A DNA stretch of 64,000 nucleotides from an uncultured Bacilli bacterium (GCA_934131695.1 CAKOZV010000002.1:1-64000); one strand, 5' to 3'. Positions 44,873 through 53,511 are shown, numbered from the stretch's first letter. Numbers and translations are program-made. Notes: generated from the letters alone by a model not told the origin.

Positions 44873-47482
44873 TTATAGCACTAGTGTTTTTCTGTAATTT
44901 TTTTCTAATACTTTTGGTTGTTCCTCTTTCTTTAACAATGTCATATAACTATTAAACTCTTCTATTGCCCTATAATCATTTTTTAGATATTCGCCAATTC
45001 TTTCTTGATATGTTTGAGCTATATACCAATCCTTAGAATAATAAACATTTTTTATTGAATATTTACTTATTGGTATATAATCTGTAGGATTAATTGAGTA
45101 ATTTATAGAGTTTATTACGTTAATTACATTTTCATTATTGTTATTATATCCATCTACAAAAAAGTCAACAAATTTTATTTCATCCCTAGGATCCATATAT
45201 GAAACATCTGGATTTTTTGACTTAATATTTCTAAGGTCAAAATTATTATCTTTATATACAATATCTAAAGTTCTGTGATAGATATCTGTATCTTTATACA
45301 CTTCATCATCCTTTTCAAATATAGTAGGAGTTGGATAATCTTTTGGAAAAGGAGTTGTGCTTGGCTTTAAGTATGAATCACTACCAATACATGCTAAATT
45401 AATTGGTTCATTACTTTGTTTAGTAATTTCTACTATCTTTTCTATTCCTTCTTTAAATGTAGTAGATATTAAACGACCATTAGCTTCTATTTCTTTATCT
45501 ACACACTCAATACTATTAGCTATTAATACATTTCCATTTCTTTTCAACGGACAAAAAGCAGCAACATCACCTGATTTATCATATATTATCAATATTCTAC
45601 CATTTCTACAAAGTGCTGCATGTAACAAATGATTATGTGCTATATCAAGTGTCCTAATACAACAATTAGCTTTATATCCTAGCTCAAATATTTGTGGGTC
45701 ATCTAATTTCATAGTTTCATAAGTATAACCTCTTGTAGAAGTTCCTTTTACATAAGGGATACTAGATTCAACTCTTTTTTTCATTTGCGAATATATTTCA
45801 ACGATTTTTTTTAATATTTCATTATTACTATTGTGTGTTTTATTTCCTAAAATAATATTCTCTAAAAAACTATTATTATTTAATAAGTAATTATCTGGAG
45901 TTATTATTTTTCTATCTACATCATATTTTTCTGTTTCTAATATTGCATTTACTTTCTTTAATGTAATTTTATTATGACATTTTTCTAATATTTCATCATA
46001 GTTGTTATACAAGTAGTACCATGTTTTATATAATTCAGAATTCTTATCATTAAGCATATTTATAAAATGATTATTATTTGGTGTTTCAAACATAAAGTTA
46101 ATAAATCTTTTATCTATAATAGGTAAGAATTTACTTCCTTCTGATTTCATTTCAACTCTTGTTATATCAGTCTTAGCAACATTATCTAAAAACATTTTGT
46201 TATATTGCCCATATTTACCACTTACTATTTCTATGCTTCTTTCATATCCAAATATAAAGTACATTTTGATACATAACCCATATATTGTAGACAATTCATC
46301 TTGAGTCTTATCCTCTAAAAATTTAGATAATTTATTAATATGTTTAACATTTACTTTAGATAATTGTTCTAGAGTCATGCCATGAAGATATCTAGCATTA
46401 GGAAGTGCAATATTAAATTTTAAATAAAACATTAATTTTAAATCTTTTGTTATTTCATCATAATTATTAGTTAAATAATTTATATCTCTGTAACTTATTA
46501 AACCATTATTTAAATTTCTTTTTAATGTGTTATAGATCATCTCTTGATTAACAGAACTATTTTTTAATATACGACCAGTTAAATATTTTAAAAATTTCTC
46601 TTTAATTGTCTCTTCCTGATTTTCATTTAATAAGATATCATATATTTCTTTCTCTAGGTTAACCTGTCTATGAAAGTTTGGATGTCTAAATTGATTTTCT
46701 ATTTTTTCTCTTATTAATTCGTCTTTAGTTTTTATTTTAGCAAAGAGTTCTTCAAACGACTTACCATTCTTAACTATATTATCTGATATATATTTTTTTA
46801 TATCATTATTATCAATACTATCATTTATATAATTAAGAAAAAATAACTCTTCTGAATTTAATTGTTTCATTATACTGCTATTAATTCTATCTTTATCAGA
46901 ACCAAATAGGACTCCTTCTATATTGTTATATCTTTCTCTAAAATCAGTAGGAAGAAGCACCTCCCTAGTATAAAAATTTAATTTTTCTATTATTTTTAAC
47001 TGTCTGTCAGTAGGCAATAAGTTAAATTCTTTACTTTTTACTACCTCTTCAAAGACTTTTTTTAAATCGTATGAATGGAAAAATTTGTCTTCAATTTTAT
47101 TTTCATTCATGACAATATATAGAAAATATTTATTACTATATATTTGTTTCTTTATAGTTTGTGATTTTATATCTTTATTCAATTTTTCAATATTTTTTAT
47201 CGTCTGTTCAGTGCAAGCAAAGTTATTTAAACTTAATGTTCCTAAAATTAATATTTTTTGAATTTTATCATTAGTCCATAATTTATTTTGCATAGTGAAA
47301 CCTGAATTTCTAAAAATAGAATTGATGGTATTACTATCTAAATTTGAGATAAATTCAATTATACTCGAATCTATTATTGTATTTATTTGTTCATCTGTTA
47401 TTTTTTTTAAAGCATTAATCAATTTTTTAGTTTTATACGATTTAATTTTTTTAAGATCTATTTGTGTAATATTGCTTTGCAT
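44873..47482 (-). CDS. Unknown 869-residue protein
   Basis: A large Asn/Ile/Lys-rich cytoplasmic protein with no signal peptide or membrane helix. I cannot assign the first 580 residues. Around 600-665 there is a more conserved-looking block: ELGYKANCCIRTL, HNHLLHAAL, GRILIIYDKSG, then PLKRNGNVLIANSIEC, whose Cys/His and Arg-x-Gly-Asn pattern recalls PcfJ-like domains of mobile elements, without certainty. A good AAGGAG site places the start at 47482 rather than five codons upstream. It stands alone, next to the repeat that bounds the defence island. Base composition resembles the accessory region more than the housekeeping genes. Confidence 0.6.
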   Translation of the reverse strand: MQSNITQIDLKKIKSYKTKKLINALKKITDEQINTIIDSSIIEFISNLDSNTINSIFRNSGFTMQNKLWTNDKIQKILILGTLSLNNFACTEQTIKNIEKLNKDIKSQTIKKQIYSNKYFLYIVMNENKIEDKFFHSYDLKKVFEEVVKSKEFNLLPTDRQLKIIEKLNFYTREVLLPTDFRERYNNIEGVLFGSDKDRINSSIMKQLNSEELFFLNYINDSIDNNDIKKYISDNIVKNGKSFEELFAKIKTKDELIREKIENQFRHPNFHRQVNLEKEIYDILLNENQEETIKEKFLKYLTGRILKNSSVNQEMIYNTLKRNLNNGLISYRDINYLTNNYDEITKDLKLMFYLKFNIALPNARYLHGMTLEQLSKVNVKHINKLSKFLEDKTQDELSTIYGLCIKMYFIFGYERSIEIVSGKYGQYNKMFLDNVAKTDITRVEMKSEGSKFLPIIDKRFINFMFETPNNNHFINMLNDKNSELYKTWYYLYNNYDEILEKCHNKITLKKVNAILETEKYDVDRKIITPDNYLLNNNSFLENIILGNKTHNSNNEILKKIVEIYSQMKKRVESSIPYVKGTSTRGYTYETMKLDDPQIFELGYKANCCIRTLDIAHNHLLHAALCRNGRILIIYDKSGDVAAFCPLKRNGNVLIANSIECVDKEIEANGRLISTTFKEGIEKIVEITKQSNEPINLACIGSDSYLKPSTTPFPKDYPTPTIFEKDDEVYKDTDIYHRTLDIVYKDNNFDLRNIKSKNPDVSYMDPRDEIKFVDFFVDGYNNNNENVINVINSINYSINPTDYIPISKYSIKNVYYSKDWYIAQTYQERIGEYLKNDYRAIEEFNSYMTLLKKEEQPKVLEKNYRKTLVL

Positions 47483-47622
47483 AGTTTTCTCCTTCAAAAG
47501 TAAGATATATTATAGCACATAAAAAAAGAAAAATGATTATTTTCATCTCTTTTAAGTATATTAAACTAAATAAGATTTGTACCTAACTTATAACAACTAA
47601 CTTAAAACTTTTTATAGTAAAC

Positions 47623-47655
47623 AAAAATGAGAGTCAAATGGCTCTCTTCAGGGGG
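47623..47655. repeat. Outer boundary repeat, left copy
   Basis: AAAAATGAGAG, a short variable stretch, then GCTCTCTTCAGGGGG. The same elements in the same order and orientation recur at 55914-55950. On the minus strand it forms a GAGAGCC/GACTCTC hairpin followed by ATTTTTG, so it resembles a terminator 3' end. Confidence 0.75.
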
Positions 47656-47757
47656 AAAAATTATGGGGTGATTTTTTGTCATTTTTTTCATTATTATTGT
47701 TTTATCACTTGCTATATTTCTCGTAAATAGCCCTATTTTACACATCTTGCTCTATGT

Positions 47758-47782
47758 AGTTGTTCCCCATTTGTTCCCAAGA
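47758..47782. repeat. Inner boundary repeat, left copy
   Basis: TTGTTCCC, three bases, TTGTTCCCAAGAA. It differs from the right copy at 55841-55865 by the three spacer positions only, in the same orientation, about 8.08 kb apart. Confidence 0.75.
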
Positions 47783-47819
47783 AAAAAAGTGATGACTATT
47801 TTTCAACACTTTTTCGAAA

Positions 47820-48989
47820 TTAGTTTTTAAATAATTCTTCCCATTTCTTAATATTTTCTTTATCATCATCAGTTAATAAATATTTCATTATAACTTTTGA
47901 CAATTTATCTATATCTTCTTTTTGATGTAAAACGTGTATTTTTCTATGACAATTAGGGCATATAGCAACAGTATTATAAATTGCATCAGGACCGTTTTCA
48001 GCTAATGTTATTACATGATGTGATTCAAGATATGGCCTTCCATTTTTATCTTTAAAAGGCGCTTCCTTTCCACAAAGATCACATACACCATTAGCTCTTT
48101 CCTTTGTATACTCAGCTATGTATTGATTCCTTTCACGATATATAGTTTTAACTTCTTTTGTAGAAATATTTTCAGATTCTGCAATTTTAGCTCTATTTTT
48201 GATTTCGCTCGAATCAAACTTTCTTACTTCTTTTAACTTTTCATTTTCACTTTTTTCGATATCCTCAATATCAATTATTAATGATTTAGTTTGATCTAAT
48301 CTCTTTAGAGGAAATTTTATTACTTTTCTAATTGCACCATTTATATCAGCTTCTTCTGATTGATATGGAGTTCCTGCCAGTTTCACCTCTCCATCATAAT
48401 AGTATTCGTTATCTTTATATGATTCAAATAAATATACTTTTATTCCTTCTCTTTCAGCAATTGTTAATGTTTTATTTTGTGCATAAGAAATACTTTGATC
48501 ATTTTCAGTACCCATTCCTGTATAATTTAATATTCCGTCATCTGTCCATTGATCGTCATATAAAGGATTGTTATGTTTTGCAATTAGAACTAATGAGTTA
48601 GTTTCCTTTGACCTTCTCATACCTCCCATATTTGAACATTTAAAAGTATTAGCGATTTCACTATTTGAATAAATATTTCCTACTATTAAATCTTCAATTC
48701 CACAATAGTGATCCATTTCATCAGAATAATTTTCTCTCAAATAGTCAGCTAATGACTCATTACTTAAAATCCCATTTTCTTCTAAAAATTTGAAGTCTTC
48801 TGCATATTTATGATTTCCACCTTTGAATTTTAGAAAATGCTCATACATATTTCCTGTAAATTTTATATATTTAATCCTACTATATTCTATTTGAACTCTT
48901 TTCTTATATTTTTCATATTCAGGATGATCGTTTATAAAATCTAAAGTTTTATCAAAATTATCTAATACAAATTTTACTCCTCTATCCAT
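47820..48989 (-). CDS. HNH endonuclease with SRA/McrA-like N-terminal domain
   Basis: A 389-residue nuclease. Residues 95-230 resemble the SRA-like recognition part of McrA-type (type IV) enzymes: FKCSNMGGMRRSKETNSLVL, DDGILNYTGMG, then YYYDGEVKLAGTPYQ. Residues 300-355 form a zinc-bound HNH domain: CDLCGKEAPF, LESHHVITLAENGPD, VAICPNCHRKIH. Known relatives cut DNA carrying modified bases such as 5-methylcytosine or phosphorothioate. It follows the Nudix gene with a one-base overlap. It could restrict foreign modified DNA or read the mark made by neighbouring enzymes. Confidence 0.85.
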   Translation of the reverse strand: MDRGVKFVLDNFDKTLDFINDHPEYEKYKKRVQIEYSRIKYIKFTGNMYEHFLKFKGGNHKYAEDFKFLEENGILSNESLADYLRENYSDEMDHYCGIEDLIVGNIYSNSEIANTFKCSNMGGMRRSKETNSLVLIAKHNNPLYDDQWTDDGILNYTGMGTENDQSISYAQNKTLTIAEREGIKVYLFESYKDNEYYYDGEVKLAGTPYQSEEADINGAIRKVIKFPLKRLDQTKSLIIDIEDIEKSENEKLKEVRKFDSSEIKNRAKIAESENISTKEVKTIYRERNQYIAEYTKERANGVCDLCGKEAPFKDKNGRPYLESHHVITLAENGPDAIYNTVAICPNCHRKIHVLHQKEDIDKLSKVIMKYLLTDDDKENIKKWEELFKN

Positions 48990-49375
48990 TATTTCATCTC
49001 CATAACATATTTTGCTAAAGGTATATCAGCAGGTGCTAAATCATAGTTTAATAATGCTGGTTTATCAACCCATTTGTATTCAGAATGATCATGTAAATGA
49101 AATTCTCCCGATAAATATTTACATCTATATAATTTTAAATCAACTGTTTTAGTTGGATATTTACACACATTATTTATTAAAAAACTTTCTGCACTAATTA
49201 ATAATTCAAATTCTTCTTTTATTTCTCTCTCTATAGCATGCTTTTCATCTTCATTATCTTGAACTTTTCCGCCAGGGAACTCCCATTTACCAAAAACATT
49301 AGGATCTCCTGTAGATCGTTTTGCTATTAATACCTTATTATCATTTTCTATTAAAGCCGCAACAACATTAATCAT
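48989..49375 (-). CDS. Nudix hydrolase (MutT-like)
   Basis: A 128-residue Nudix pyrophosphatase. The Nudix box GGKVQDNEDEKHAIEREIKE, continuing EFEL, is complete. N-terminal INVVAALIENDNKVLIAKR and FGKWEFPGG are typical of MutT, which removes 8-oxo-dGTP. The gene overlaps the HNH nuclease by one base, and Nudix-HNH or Nudix-restriction pairs occur in defence islands. Its extended -10 promoter lies in the divergent region shared with the methyltransferases. It may cleave a modified or free nucleotide rather than 8-oxo-dGTP. Confidence 0.88.
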   Translation of the reverse strand: MINVVAALIENDNKVLIAKRSTGDPNVFGKWEFPGGKVQDNEDEKHAIEREIKEEFELLISAESFLINNVCKYPTKTVDLKLYRCKYLSGEFHLHDHSEYKWVDKPALLNYDLAPADIPLAKYVMEMK

Positions 49376-49395
49376 ATTATTTCACCTTCACTTCT

Positions 49396-49404
49396 ATTAT
49401 ATCA
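49396..49404 (-). promoter_or_regulatory. Extended -10 promoter of the Nudix-HNH operon
   Basis: On the minus strand TGATATAAT, with no good -35 box at 17 bases, about 20 bases before the AAGGTG ribosome site of the Nudix gene. Confidence 0.5.
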
Positions 49405-49415
49405 TATAAAAAAGC

Positions 49416-49453
49416 AAGAATTTTACAAACACTAAAAATAGTGGAAAATTCTT
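49416..49453. repeat. Nested palindrome between the divergent island operons
   Basis: AAGAATTTT (49416-49424) pairs with AAAATTCTT (49445-49453), and inside them CACTA pairs with TAGTG. The whole lies between the Nudix and methyltransferase promoters, where a regulator of both operons would bind. The remaining stretches are plain AT-rich DNA. Confidence 0.6.
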
Positions 49454-49484
49454 TTAAAAAGTTGTATTTTTTTGCGAATACATG

Positions 49485-49513
49485 TTGACCCTTTCGTTTT
49501 TTTAAGGTATAAT
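49485..49513 (+). promoter_or_regulatory. Promoter of the methyltransferase pair
   Basis: TTGACC, 17 bases, TATAAT, 27 bases before the first methyltransferase ATG. A strong, near-consensus site. Confidence 0.85.
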
Positions 49514-49540
49514 AGATTATAGTGAGAAAGGAGGAAAAAA

Positions 49541-50344
49541 ATGAAGGCAAATATTATATACCAAAAATCAAGTGAATCTATGAAAGAAATCAATGATGAA
49601 TCCGTTAATATGATTGTCACATCTCCTCCATATAATATTAACATTAATTATGGTAATAAAACTAACAAAGGTAAAATTACAGCAAGTAAGGGAATTAAAT
49701 ACAAAGACAACTTAGAAGAAGAGGAATACCGTAAAATGTTAAAAAATGTTTTCTCAGAATGCAAACGCGTATTAAAAAAAGATGGTTCAATTTTTATAAA
49801 CATTAAAAACAGATATAATAATGGAATAATTATTCCTCCATTTTGGATTCAAGACTATTTTGAGGACATGTATTTAAAAAATATTATAATATGGAATTTT
49901 GATTGGGGCGGTTCTACTAATAAAAGATTTGCTCCTAGATATGAATATGTTTTTTGGTTTACAAAAAACAAAGAAAACTATAAATTTAATTTAGATGCAG
50001 TTAAAATACCGGCTTTAAACTACAGACCAGACAGGTATAAGAGCCAATTAAAAAATCCCAGCGATGTATGGAAGATATCTATGGTATCTGGCAATTTTGA
50101 AGAAAGAACTGAACATCCAGCGCAATATCCAGAAAGGTTAATTGAACGAATAATAGGCTGTTCGACCATACAAAATGATATTGTTCTAGATCCATTTATG
50201 GGTTCAGGAACAACTGCTGCTGTAGCAAAAAAATTAAACAGAAATTATATTGGATATGAAATTGTACCAGAATACATTGAAATATCAGAAAACAGATTAA
50301 AAAAAATACAGAAAGGAGAGTTATTAGATGAACGAGAATATTAG
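49541..50344 (+). CDS. DNA methyltransferase 1, SPPY beta-class
   Basis: A 267-residue amino-methyltransferase. Catalytic motif IV, TSPPYNIN, comes first (residues 27-34), and the AdoMet motif DPFMGSGTTAA is near 224, the order of beta-class enzymes; SPPY is common in N4-cytosine methyltransferases but also occurs in N6-adenine enzymes. A target-recognition stretch of about 130 residues lies between. AAGGAGG precedes the ATG. The 3' end overlaps the next methyltransferase by 17 bases. The sites methylated are unknown. Confidence 0.9.
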   Translation: MKANIIYQKSSESMKEINDESVNMIVTSPPYNININYGNKTNKGKITASKGIKYKDNLEEEEYRKMLKNVFSECKRVLKKDGSIFINIKNRYNNGIIIPPFWIQDYFEDMYLKNIIIWNFDWGGSTNKRFAPRYEYVFWFTKNKENYKFNLDAVKIPALNYRPDRYKSQLKNPSDVWKISMVSGNFEERTEHPAQYPERLIERIIGCSTIQNDIVLDPFMGSGTTAAVAKKLNRNYIGYEIVPEYIEISENRLKKIQKGELLDEREY

Positions 50345-51182
50345 AATTGAGTTCGGTGATTGTAGGGAATTATTAAAAACTATTCCTGACAATTCAGTCA
50401 CATTAGTAGTTACTTCTCCTCCATATAATATTGGAAAAAAGTATGGTAAATATAGTGATAAAATATCATTAGAAGAATGGAAAGAATTGATTAATGATGT
50501 TACCAAAGAAATCTATAGAATATTAAAACCAAACGGAAGTTTCTTCTTAAATTTATCTCCTATACCATTAGGAAATGATAAAGAGATTCTACCTTTACCT
50601 TACATAGGATATGATATTATGAAAGAAAATAATTTCAAAATTAGAAATATAATAACTTGGACTTTTAATAATATGCAAAACTGTACGAATAGATTATCCG
50701 GTCGATATGAAAATATTGTTTGGGGCGTAAAAGATTTAAATAATTATATTTTTAATTTAGACGAAATACGAATACCATATATTACCAAAAATGATAAAAG
50801 ATTAGTTGGCGGAATTGGTAGAAACCCTACTGACGTATGGTACTTTGATAGAGTAAATAATATGACGAAGAAAAAATTGGATCTTACTCATCCTACAATT
50901 TATCCATTACCTATGATTGTTAGAATATTAAAAATGAGTAGCAATGTTGGAGATACAATATTAGATCCTTTTGCTGGAAGTGGAACTTCGCTGGTAGCTG
51001 CAAAGATTCTAAATAGAAAAGCAATAGGCTTTGAATTAGATACTAAATACAAAAATGAATGTAAAAGAAGATTAGCTACTGAAGGAAATATTTCTGTATC
51101 TGTATTTGACGAATATAAAAGTGACGAAGAAAAAAAACAAGCATTTTTAAATGCTATATCAAATCTAAAAATAGACAAATAA
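50328..51182 (+). CDS. DNA methyltransferase 2, SPPY beta-class
   Basis: A 284-residue paralogue-like amino-methyltransferase: TSPPYNIG near residue 29, DPFAGSGTSLVAA near 219. It shares the overall plan with the gene before it but differs in the middle recognition region, so the pair may methylate the two strands of an asymmetric site, as in several type IIS systems. GAAAGGAG lies ahead of the ATG, which is inside the first gene. It ends at a bidirectional terminator facing the TGT-like operon. Confidence 0.9.
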   Translation: MNENIRIEFGDCRELLKTIPDNSVTLVVTSPPYNIGKKYGKYSDKISLEEWKELINDVTKEIYRILKPNGSFFLNLSPIPLGNDKEILPLPYIGYDIMKENNFKIRNIITWTFNNMQNCTNRLSGRYENIVWGVKDLNNYIFNLDEIRIPYITKNDKRLVGGIGRNPTDVWYFDRVNNMTKKKLDLTHPTIYPLPMIVRILKMSSNVGDTILDPFAGSGTSLVAAKILNRKAIGFELDTKYKNECKRRLATEGNISVSVFDEYKSDEEKKQAFLNAISNLKIDK

Positions 51183-51204
51183 AAGGCAGAAGCACTGCCT
51201 TTTT
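51181..51204. terminator. Bidirectional terminator between methyltransferase and TGT-like genes
   Basis: AAAAGGCAG pairs with CTGCCTTTT around AAGCA, giving U-runs for transcripts from both sides. Confidence 0.9.
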
Positions 51205-52576
51205 ATAATTGTTCGAAAATAATAACTAAACCTAAATTCAAATCATTTGGATAATCTTTACAAAAATCCTGAATTGAAGAATAACCAGATATTACTTCAC
51301 ATAGTTTTCTATGCTGTATAACTGCATGAAGTCCCATTAATTGTCTACTAAAATAGTTTGCTTCGCTATCTGTATCTTTAATTGAATATAACTTTTTTAT
51401 CCTATTAACATTATTAGCTTCTTCACACACATCACAGCCACACAATTCCATTTTATCATCAACAAGATTTATATCAATATATTGACATGGTTCTTTTCTA
51501 AGTGTATTGTTTGAATTTATTCCTCCTACAAAATATTTGCTAAATTTTGCATCTGCTGGAGAAGTAGTAGAAAAAACATATTTAGTAGATTTTGCATTAC
51601 CATCTCCTACTCTTCTAACAGGAGAAGCAGCATCAAAAGAAGTGGCACCACTAAAGTAATTAGTTGCAATATTAGGATATCCTCCACAGCCTAATGCGTG
51701 AATAGGTCTGTTATCAGCTATCAATTCACGTACAATTTTTGCAGCTCTAGCAGGACCTACTGTAGATACATAATCTTTTTTCCCTGTATCATTAAAATCT
51801 ATATCTTTATACCAACTTTTATCGAGTTTCTTATAACTTGCGATACCGCCTAATGCAAATCCCCAAAATTTGTAACTATGCTTTCTTTCCAAAGACAAAA
51901 CGAACTTAGTACATTTTTTATAATCCTCTTGCAAATCACCATGAATAGTTGCCAACACTTTTGGATAATAATCGGGATGTTCTTTTAAATACTTTATTGT
52001 TTCTTCTAGTAATATATTGTTAACTTCATCAGCATTCATTGCATTAAAGAATTTCTTCAGCTCAACATCAGAACCTTCCCCATCTTTTTCAGTATATTTT
52101 CCACCTAAATCAAACGACACAACAATATCAATCTTTAAACTATTAGCAAAATTATAATATTCTTTCATCTGAATGATTAATTCATCAAGAAATTTATCAA
52201 ATTTGTAGTTTACCTTTTTTGCAACATATTTAACAATGTTAAACGCACCTGAATCAAGTAGAAATACTTTGGAATTAAAATCGTATTTTTTAGGCTTATA
52301 TCCATTATATATTTCACCTTTTTTTATTAACATATTTCTAATATCGTTATATACATCACCAATTCTACTATATCCAGATAAATCATCAAACGCATGACTT
52401 TGAAAAGAATGTGGAATGTTATTATTTATATAGTAGTAATTTATTAGTGCAGGTGTATCTCCAGTTAGTTCAGCATAAACTATTTCTCTATCCTTATCAC
52501 CATTACCTCCGCCATAATTATACACTTGAAAAAAAGATGGAATTGGCAATTTTTTTCCATGAACATCATAATTCAT
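51203..52576 (-). CDS. DpdA-like tRNA-guanine-transglycosylase paralogue
   Basis: A 457-residue protein with the TGT fold, which exchanges guanine for a 7-deazaguanine. The base-binding Asp is in FLLDSGAF (residue 108; TDSGGFQ in bona fide TGT). GFALGGIAS near 239-247 replaces the GG(L/V)AVGE loop, the nucleophile-like Asp315 is in TSFDAASPVRR, and CGCDVC (379-384) with His417 gives the CxCxxC-H zinc site. The altered motifs and defence context point to DpdA, the enzyme that puts preQ0-type bases into DNA, rather than housekeeping Tgt. It lies 11 bases downstream of the PD-(D/E)xK nuclease gene in one operon. No Que or other Dpd genes are near. A GTG lies three codons earlier; GGAG favours this ATG. 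Confidence 0.78.
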   Translation of the reverse strand: MNYDVHGKKLPIPSFFQVYNYGGGNGDKDREIVYAELTGDTPALINYYYINNNIPHSFQSHAFDDLSGYSRIGDVYNDIRNMLIKKGEIYNGYKPKKYDFNSKVFLLDSGAFNIVKYVAKKVNYKFDKFLDELIIQMKEYYNFANSLKIDIVVSFDLGGKYTEKDGEGSDVELKKFFNAMNADEVNNILLEETIKYLKEHPDYYPKVLATIHGDLQEDYKKCTKFVLSLERKHSYKFWGFALGGIASYKKLDKSWYKDIDFNDTGKKDYVSTVGPARAAKIVRELIADNRPIHALGCGGYPNIATNYFSGATSFDAASPVRRVGDGNAKSTKYVFSTTSPADAKFSKYFVGGINSNNTLRKEPCQYIDINLVDDKMELCGCDVCEEANNVNRIKKLYSIKDTDSEANYFSRQLMGLHAVIQHRKLCEVISGYSSIQDFCKDYPNDLNLGLVIIFEQL

Positions 52577-52587
52577 TTTTATCACTC

Positions 52588-53376
52588 CTAATTCATATTA
52601 ACTCCATTCTTTTGCATTACCTTTATGATAGAAACCAACTCTTCTAATGTACCCATTTCTAAAAATTTAGAATATATTTTTTCTTTATATACAGATTGAG
52701 GATTTTTTTCTAAATCTCCCTCTCTCTCCTGTCTTTCAAATACTTTTTCATTTATAAGTGTTTCCTTGACCTGTTCACTTGTTTCAAAGAATATTCCTTT
52801 TACACATGGATAGTCTATCCAATGAATATAAAAAACAGGCCTTTCAATATCAGATTCAATAATTTCAAGTTGTCTTTCAATTTTGGCTTTATCAAGTGTA
52901 GCACTTCCCTCATAGCAATATCTATTAATCTTTTGAATTGCAGAAATAAAAGGAGCACAATGATACTTAACTTCAAAATAAGCCAATATACCTTTATCTT
53001 TTCCTAAAATCATACAATCAGGATATTTCTTATTGCTTTTATCTCCATGAGTTGCTTTAATCTTTAAATGATCAGTAAAATAATCTATTAAAATATTTTC
53101 AAAAAATTGGCCCATTATGACATCATACTTGACATGACTTTTATTTCTTGGGCTCATAAAATATGCACCGCATTTTTTGCACATATCCTTTAATTGTGGA
53201 ATCTCTTCTTTTAATTCCTTAACTTTTTTAGGATCTTCTATATTATTTTCTTTATACATTTTATCAAAACATTCATCATTAAAATCATCATAAGTTAACT
53301 GGTTTTCAAATGTAGGTACATTCTTAAAAAAATCATCTATCCTATCCCTATATATATCCAAAATTTCATTATACAT
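52588..53376 (-). CDS. PD-(D/E)xK restriction-like nuclease
   Basis: A 262-residue putative endonuclease. The catalytic layout is complete: Glu93 in GQFFENILIDYF, Asp120 in KKYPDCMIL, and Glu135-x-Lys137 in AYFEVKYH. A CKKCG pair at 66-69 may bind zinc together with other cysteines. There is no helicase or methylase domain. It is the first gene of an operon with the TGT-like protein. Such a nuclease beside a DNA-base-exchange enzyme suggests either restriction of unmodified DNA or nicking to allow insertion. Family not named by eye. Confidence 0.72.
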   Translation of the reverse strand: MYNEILDIYRDRIDDFFKNVPTFENQLTYDDFNDECFDKMYKENNIEDPKKVKELKEEIPQLKDMCKKCGAYFMSPRNKSHVKYDVIMGQFFENILIDYFTDHLKIKATHGDKSNKKYPDCMILGKDKGILAYFEVKYHCAPFISAIQKINRYCYEGSATLDKAKIERQLEIIESDIERPVFYIHWIDYPCVKGIFFETSEQVKETLINEKVFERQEREGDLEKNPQSVYKEKIYSKFLEMGTLEELVSIIKVMQKNGVNMN

Positions 53377-53511
53377 ACTACCACTCCACCATAAAATAAG
53401 TTTCTTATAACAAAATTATAACATATATTTATGCAATTTTTGATTTTTCGATATAAATTTGTTGCAAAAAATCAATTTTAGAGTGATTAATACAAAGATT
53501 GGAGGATAGAT

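Larger units (their letters stand above)
47483..47819. other. Left boundary region of the island, no gene
   Basis: Holds the left copy of a hairpin-plus-CTCTCTTCAGGGGG repeat (47623-47655) and the left copy of a TTGTTCCC-rich repeat (47758-47782). On the minus strand the latter reads in frame as SWEQMGN followed by YIEQDV and stop, with an upstream extension NFEKVLKNSHHFF, which could be the tail of a lost integrase. Nothing else is supported. Confidence 0.55.

Noticed and set aside
51203..52576. Housekeeping queuine tRNA-ribosyltransferase (tgt)
   Set aside because: No queA or yajC neighbours, several core motifs differ (DSGAF for DSGGFQ, altered GG loop), and it shares an operon with a nuclease inside a defence island. 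Not fully excluded.
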